Made by a program: the position numbers and the translations under genes. Under the pieces are notes generated by a model. That model searched no databases and had not been told where the DNA came from. It worked only from the letters and a program-made list of their open reading frames with translations. DNA of 64,000 nucleotides, taken from positions 1 to 64,000 of the forward strand of contig CAZVFC010000042.1 of assembly GCA_964625855.1 (NCBI GenBank), written 5' to 3'. The first letter of the stretch is position 1. Every line of letters starts with the position of its first letter. Below are positions 59,973-64,000 of the stretch, piece after piece. The DNA comes from JAPLUA01 sp964625855 (GTDB taxonomy: Bacteria; Verrucomicrobiota; Verrucomicrobiia; Limisphaerales; UBA8199).

Positions 59973-60078
59973 CGTGTACCAGAGGTGCACGCCAGATGCA
60001 GAAGGGATGCACAAGGGATGCACAACGGGTTCCAGCGTGTGCATCTGGTGTGCATCTGGTGTGCATCGCTGGTACACG
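59973..60078. repeat. 106 bp quasi-palindrome with TGCATC words
   Basis: The ends cgtgtaccag (59973-59982) and ctggtacacg (60069-60078) are perfect inverted repeats. Between them are repeated gatgcaca words on the left and gtgtgcatct words on the right. It may form a long hairpin or be an array of binding sites. Confidence 0.65.
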
Positions 60079-60338
60079 GCGTTGGGATGGCCCAGGCCAG
60101 GCTCCGAACGAGGGCGATGCCAGGGTCGCGCTTTGGGCGCAGCTACCCGCCCGGTCCGTCGGCCGTCCAATGGCTCCGGTGGAGGAAACGGGCAGGATGA
60201 GCCAGGTGAGTTCAGCGGGCGGCCATAGCGAGCCGGGTGGCACGACTCAAGGAGCCCTGCTCGGGCCAACTCAGTCCATCGCCTGACGCCTACTTTCACG
60301 CCGGCCAACTGAAACCGGCGCAAATCCAGTCCGTTATC

Positions 60339-60560
60339 TTACGGTGGCCCACGTTCACCGAAATAGGATTGTGACAGACCGTCCCCGGGTATTTTGAGGT
60401 TTTGCCCAGTGAGCTTGAGCGGTGGCAGATGCTTCGGGGCGACGTCCTGATTATTGGAGGGAACGGCAGCGCCGATCAGATCGGCCGCACTGCCCTCTTT
60501 TGCGGCGAGATCGAAAATTGTGTCCCCCCAGAACCATGTAGTCCGCATCCGCACCTTCAA
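60339..60560 (-). other. possible gene fragment of unknown family
   Basis: The minus-strand frame reads TTWFWGDTIFDLAAKEGSAA then DVAPKHLPPLKLTGQNLKIP and stops at 60339. It has a protein-like composition, but the only start is a TTG and the frame is closed about 30 bp upstream. I cannot assign a family. It may be the 3' remnant of a gene. Confidence 0.25.
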
Positions 60561-60741
60561 AGACGAGCTATGAGACGTCCATTTTAGTAACGATCCTCAA
60601 CGGTCCGTTGTCATTGGGCTCTCCGGGACAGGCGTGGGAAGACAAATGTAACTGGCGTTCGCTTTGGAGCGTCTTCTGGTATAAGTGCTATGAGTGCTAT
60701 TGGGCACTTGCGCCGTTGACCGATAACCAGTGTTGAGAACT

Positions 60742-62316
60742 ATGACCAAACCCGCGGCGATTATGGCGGTGTGCCTCCTCGGGGCCTTGTCTGGGAGCGC
60801 GGCGCCGGCCCTGGTGCTGAACCCGTATGAGAGCCGTGCGGACACCGTCGCTCGCAGCGAGATAGACGAGCTAGTGCTGGCGAAGCTGGCGAAGCGGAAC
60901 CTGCAGCCCGCGGCTCTTTGTTCGGACGGGGTGTTCGTTCGGCGCGCTTACCTGGATATCATCGGCACGCTGCCCAGCGGATTTGAGGCGAAGGAGTTCA
61001 TCCTGGACCGGTCGCCGAACAAGCGCCGCGTCCTGATTGACCGGCTGCTGGCGCGGGATGAGTTCGCCGATTACTGGGCCATGAGGTGGAGCGATGTGCT
61101 GCGCATCAAGGCCGAGTTCCCCATCAACCTCTGGCCTCATGCCGCTCAGTCCTATCACCGCTGGATTCGGACCAGCGTCAAAGACAATCTGCCCTACGAC
61201 CAGATGGTTCGGCAGATGCTCACGTCCAGCGGCAGCAACTTTCGCCTGCCGCCGGTGAACTTCTATCGTGCGATGCAGAACCGCGAACCGGCGGGCATCG
61301 CGCAAAGCGTCGCGCTGACGTTCATGGGCACGCGGGCGGACAAGTGGCCCAAGGAGCAGCTTGCCGGCATGGCGGCCTTCTTCACCAAAGTCGGGTATAA
61401 GTCCACCGCGGAGTGGAAAGAGGAGATCGTCTTCTTCGACCTGGGGAAGACCAACGCGGCGGCCGTAGCGGCACCGGTTTTTCCGGATGGCACCCCTGCG
61501 GTGATCCCCGAGGACAAGGACCCGCGCGAAGTGTTCGCTGACTGGCTGGTTAACCCGAAGAACGCCTGGTTCACCCGCAACATCGCCAACCGGATTTGGG
61601 CGTGGCTGGTGGGGCGCGGCATCATTCATGAGCCGGATGACATCCGCAGTGACAACCCGCCCTCCAACCCGGAGCTGCTCGCCCTGCTGGAGCGTGAGTT
61701 GATCGCGAACAATTACGACCTGAAGCACCTCTACCGGCTGATCCTGAACTCGAGGACTTACCAGCTTTCCTCGGTCGCGAAGTCCGACCAAGCCGAGGGC
61801 GAGGCCCATTTCGCGCATTATCCTCTCCGCCGGCTGGACGCCGAGGTGCTCATTGACGCCGTGGACAAGATCACCGGCGGGACGGAGAACTACTCGAGCC
61901 CGATTCCGGAGCCGTTCACGTTTATCCCGGAGAATCAGCGCTCGATCGCGCTGGCGGACGGCAGCATTACCAGCTCGTTCCTCGAAATGTTCGGGCGTTC
62001 GTCGCGCGACACCGGCCTGGTGTCCGAACGCAACAACCGCCCCACCGCCGAGCAGCGACTGCACCTGCTCAATTCGAGCCAAATGCAGCGCAAGATTGAA
62101 CAGAGCCCCATGATCAGGAATCTGACTCAGTCGGGCAAGAGCCCCCGCGAGACCGCCACCGGCATGTACCTGGGAATTCTCTCCCGCTTTCCGACCGAGG
62201 ACGAGTTGAAGACCGTCCAAAGCTACTTTGACTCAGGGAAGGTCGCCCGGCGCGAGGCGGGGGTGGACCTGGTCTGGTCGTTAATCAACAGCGCGGAGTT
62301 TCTCTACCGGCACTGA
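60742..62316 (+). CDS. DUF1549/DUF1553 (PSD1-type) secreted protein
   Basis: From ATG 60742 the product is 524 residues with a signal peptide (MAVCLLGALSGSAAPA). The DUF1549 domain begins DELVLAKLAKRNLQPAALCS and includes FVRRAYLDIIGTLPS and WAMRWSDVLRIK. DUF1553 includes WLVNPKNAWFTRNIANRIWAW, GRGIIHEPDDIRSDNPPS and RLILNSRTYQLSS. These two domains are abundant in Planctomycetes and Verrucomicrobia; their biochemical role is unproven. There is no N-terminal cytochrome-c-like CxxCH domain, unlike longer relatives. It is followed 21 bp later by a DUF1501 gene, the usual pairing. Confidence 0.9.
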   Translation: MTKPAAIMAVCLLGALSGSAAPALVLNPYESRADTVARSEIDELVLAKLAKRNLQPAALCSDGVFVRRAYLDIIGTLPSGFEAKEFILDRSPNKRRVLIDRLLARDEFADYWAMRWSDVLRIKAEFPINLWPHAAQSYHRWIRTSVKDNLPYDQMVRQMLTSSGSNFRLPPVNFYRAMQNREPAGIAQSVALTFMGTRADKWPKEQLAGMAAFFTKVGYKSTAEWKEEIVFFDLGKTNAAAVAAPVFPDGTPAVIPEDKDPREVFADWLVNPKNAWFTRNIANRIWAWLVGRGIIHEPDDIRSDNPPSNPELLALLERELIANNYDLKHLYRLILNSRTYQLSSVAKSDQAEGEAHFAHYPLRRLDAEVLIDAVDKITGGTENYSSPIPEPFTFIPENQRSIALADGSITSSFLEMFGRSSRDTGLVSERNNRPTAEQRLHLLNSSQMQRKIEQSPMIRNLTQSGKSPRETATGMYLGILSRFPTEDELKTVQSYFDSGKVARREAGVDLVWSLINSAEFLYRH

Positions 62317-62337
62317 CCGCAAAAGAAAGGACAAGCA

Positions 62338-63768
62338 ATGAACAAGGCATCTCGTTACAGCCAGGAAGCAGTGAACACGACGTTCGATAAGCCGGCGGCT
62401 CAGCCAGGCGGCATCGGCATGTCGCGGCGCGAGGCCGTGCAACGCGCGCTCCTCGGCACGGCCGGATTGCTCGCCACCGACTGGCTGCGCCCGCCGGGGG
62501 CGAACGCGGCCCAAACGGCGGCCGAGACAGGTGGACGCGCCGCCGCGACATCCGCCAAAGGCAAGGCCAAGGCGGTGATCCAGATTTGGGTGTGGGGCGG
62601 CCCATCGCACCTCGACACCTTCGACCCGAAACCTGAGGCCGGCAAGGAATACTGCGGTGAGTACACCAAGCCGATCGAGACGAGTGTGGCAGGCATCAGG
62701 ATTTGCGAAATGCTCCCACTGCTGGCGAAGCAGGCCGACAAGTATTCCATCCTTCGCAGTATGACTCACGGCAACAACGGCCATGAGACGGCGGCCTACA
62801 TGGTCCAGACCGGCTGGCCGCCGGGTGGCCGGGTTGTCTATCCATCCGCGGGAGCGGTGGTCTCGCTCTTTAAGGGCCGGGATGCGGGCTACCGCGGGCT
62901 CATCCCGCCCTACATCGTCCTGACCGAACTGCAAGGGCGCTTTTCCGAGGCGGGCTTCTTGGGCGCGCGCTACAAACCCTTTGCGACGGGCGGTGATCCC
63001 GCGCAGCCCCGCTTTGCGGTCGAAGGCGTGGTCGCCGCGGGCATCTCCGAGAAACGGCAGCAGGACCGGCGCGAATTGCTCAGCAAGCTCAACACGCTGG
63101 AACATGCCATGCCCGCCGATGCCCAACTCACCGCTTTGGGACAATGTGAGAAGGAGGCTTATGACCTGATCCTCGGCGACGCGGGCAAGGTGTTCGATCT
63201 GTCGCAGGAGAAGGACGCCGTCAGGGACAGCTACGGCCGCACCACATTCGGACAGTCCTGCCTGATGGCACGGCGGTTGGTCGAGCGCGGCGTGCCCTAT
63301 ATCACGATCAACTACAAGGGGTGGGACACCCATAAGCAGCATTTTCAGACCATGCGCCGGAAGTTGCCGGAGATGGACAAGGGCATGGCCACGTTGTTGC
63401 AGGAGTTGGCCGACCGCGGCCTGTTGGACAGCACCATCGTCTGGTGGAGCGGCGAGTTTGGCCGCACGCCCCGGGTCCTTTGGGAAGCGCCTTGGAACGG
63501 CGGACGCGGACATTACGGCAAGGTCTTTTGCGCCGTCCTGGCCGGCGGCGGATTCAAGGGCGGTCAGGTTGTCGGCGCCTCGGATGACAAAGGAGAGACG
63601 GTCAAGGAGCGGCCGGTGTATCCATGCGACGTCATCGGCAGCATCTACGAGTTGCTGGGAATGGATCCGAATGCCAAGCTGCCTCATCCCCAGGGCCTGA
63701 CGGCGCGCCTGACGCCCTCACCCGAGGATGAAGTCCCCACGGGCGGACGGCTCAGGGAGATCATGTGA
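62338..63768 (+). CDS. Tat-exported DUF1501 protein
   Basis: This 476-residue protein begins with a twin-arginine signal (SRREAVQRALLGTAGLLATD) after a 28-residue leader. The DUF1501 (sulfatase-like alkaline phosphatase fold) domain has WVWGGPSHLDTFDPKPEAGK and MTHGNNGHETAAYMVQTG. Near the C-terminus are YITINYKGWDTHKQHFQTM and STIVWWSGEFGRTPRV, with the family's conserved D, H and E residues. An AAAGGA ribosome site precedes ATG 62338. It forms an operon with the DUF1549 gene upstream and probably the next gene. Substrate is unknown. Confidence 0.92.
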   Translation: MNKASRYSQEAVNTTFDKPAAQPGGIGMSRREAVQRALLGTAGLLATDWLRPPGANAAQTAAETGGRAAATSAKGKAKAVIQIWVWGGPSHLDTFDPKPEAGKEYCGEYTKPIETSVAGIRICEMLPLLAKQADKYSILRSMTHGNNGHETAAYMVQTGWPPGGRVVYPSAGAVVSLFKGRDAGYRGLIPPYIVLTELQGRFSEAGFLGARYKPFATGGDPAQPRFAVEGVVAAGISEKRQQDRRELLSKLNTLEHAMPADAQLTALGQCEKEAYDLILGDAGKVFDLSQEKDAVRDSYGRTTFGQSCLMARRLVERGVPYITINYKGWDTHKQHFQTMRRKLPEMDKGMATLLQELADRGLLDSTIVWWSGEFGRTPRVLWEAPWNGGRGHYGKVFCAVLAGGGFKGGQVVGASDDKGETVKERPVYPCDVIGSIYELLGMDPNAKLPHPQGLTARLTPSPEDEVPTGGRLREIM

Positions 63769-63788
63769 ACGGAACTGTGGAGCGTCCC

Positions 63789-64000
63789 ATGATTGCACCC
63801 TTCGAACCGACGCCGGCTGGTCAGACGACCTTCAACCGCCGCGCTCAACCCCGGACGCAGCCGTTTCGGGTTTCGGACTTCGGACTTCGGACTTCGGCTT
63901 TCCCCAAGCCCCTGGCACTTCTCGCGGCCTTGCTGAGTCTGGCGCTCCCGGTCTGCGCGCAGATCCGAGTCCCTCGCGTCGGCTACGTCTATCCTGCCGG
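63789..64000 (+). CDS. secreted protein, cut by the right edge, with repeat-encoded N-terminus
   Basis: The frame opens at ATG 63789, 20 bp after the DUF1501 stop. After about 25 residues the microrepeat encodes PFRVSDFGLRTSAFPKP. A signal peptide follows (LALLAALLSLALPVCAQ) and the mature start reads IRVPRVGYVYPAG at the window edge. I know that last motif from proteins that follow DUF1549-DUF1501 pairs in this phylum. The true start may lie closer to the signal peptide, but no ATG is there. The rest of the protein is not visible. Confidence 0.65.
   Translation, partial: MIAPFEPTPAGQTTFNRRAQPRTQPFRVSDFGLRTSAFPKPLALLAALLSLALPVCAQIRVPRVGYVYPA
63865..63897. repeat. aagtccga microrepeat (reverse orientation) in an N-terminal coding region
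   Basis: The plus strand reads gtttcgggtttcggacttcg then gacttcggacttcgg. It is the same family as 2609 and 33131. It lies between the ATG and the signal peptide of the last gene. Confidence 0.75.

Larger units (their letters stand above)
59438..60741. other. gene-poor stretch with quasi-palindrome and possible fragment
   Basis: The stretch of about 1.3 kb has no convincing gene. It holds a 106 bp quasi-palindrome at 59973-60078. At 60339-60560 a minus-strand frame looks protein-like but has no clear start. Confidence 0.5.

Noticed and set aside
59730..60323. 197-residue minus-strand frame across the TGCATC repeat
   Set aside because: Much of it is the translation of the repeated GTGCATC words and shows no other protein character.

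Overview
This 64 kb window is a GC-rich chromosome segment, most consistent with Verrucomicrobiota of the Limisphaerales (Pedosphaera-like, subdivision 3) type. The inference rests on a DUF1549/DUF1553 - DUF1501 gene pair followed by a third secreted protein, PEP-CTERM proteins, very large secreted modular proteins ending in a shared RFYR-type C-terminal domain, a MoxR/DUF58/VWA cluster with a DUF4381-like member, and many palindromic intergenic repeats. No tRNA, rRNA, CRISPR array or complete insertion sequence was recognised. The taxonomy is inferred from gene content, not from a marker gene.

Layout. 0-0.4 kb: a DUF6788-type gene that usually accompanies transposases. 0.95-4.3 kb: periplasmic HtrA protease, a small membrane protein and an App1-type phosphatase. 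4.45-10.4 kb: four tightly overlapping signalling genes (CHASE hybrid kinase, REC-SpoIIE phosphatase, REC-Hpt, REC-degenerate Hpt). 10.4-13.1 kb: lemA plus an M48 membrane protease. 13.4-17 kb: esterase, thrH, aspS. 17.9-21.9 kb: secreted M6 protease with PKD and RCC1-like repeats. 22-24.3 kb: a LarA-family racemase/epimerase with a D-mannonate oxidoreductase. 25-31.4 kb: a 2.1-kresidue subtilase with lectin, cohesin-like and dockerin-like modules. 31.7-32.7 kb: Xre/RES toxin-antitoxin pair. 32.8-38.4 kb: MerR-tail fragment, calpain-like protease, PEP-CTERM remnant, beta-helix protein, PEP-CTERM protein and a broken AbrB/PIN module. 39-44 kb: DHH phosphoesterase and a C10 protease with a delta-60 propeller. 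44.1-49.9 kb: MoxR-DUF58-DUF4381-VWA-VWA/TPR cluster. 50.4-55.8 kb: a three-gene operon of PhcB-like methyltransferase, membrane hybrid kinase with two kinase cores, and REC-kinase. 55.9-59.4 kb: OprB-type porin and an alpha/beta hydrolase-DUF2156 fusion. 60.7-64 kb: DUF1549/DUF1553, DUF1501 and the start of a third secreted protein.

How the parts may work together. The most interesting unit is 50.4-55.8 kb. Its gene content and order resemble the phcBSR quorum-sensing operon of Ralstonia (methyltransferase making a 3-hydroxy fatty acid methyl ester, sensor kinase, and a response regulator carrying a kinase-like domain). The genes overlap by a few bases, and the kinases carry extra or divergent catalytic parts. 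The second theme is a multistep phosphorelay at 4.5-10.4 kb. The third is an export-oriented lifestyle: four large secreted proteins share one C-terminal domain type, and two loci carry PEP-CTERM tails.

Repeats are unusually informative here. At least six palindromic families are present. One lies in frame inside the linker of a REC-Hpt protein. An octamer-type repeat (aagtccga) forms the C-terminus of the calpain-like protein and part of the N-terminus of the last gene. A 115 bp element occurs on both sides of the giant subtilase.
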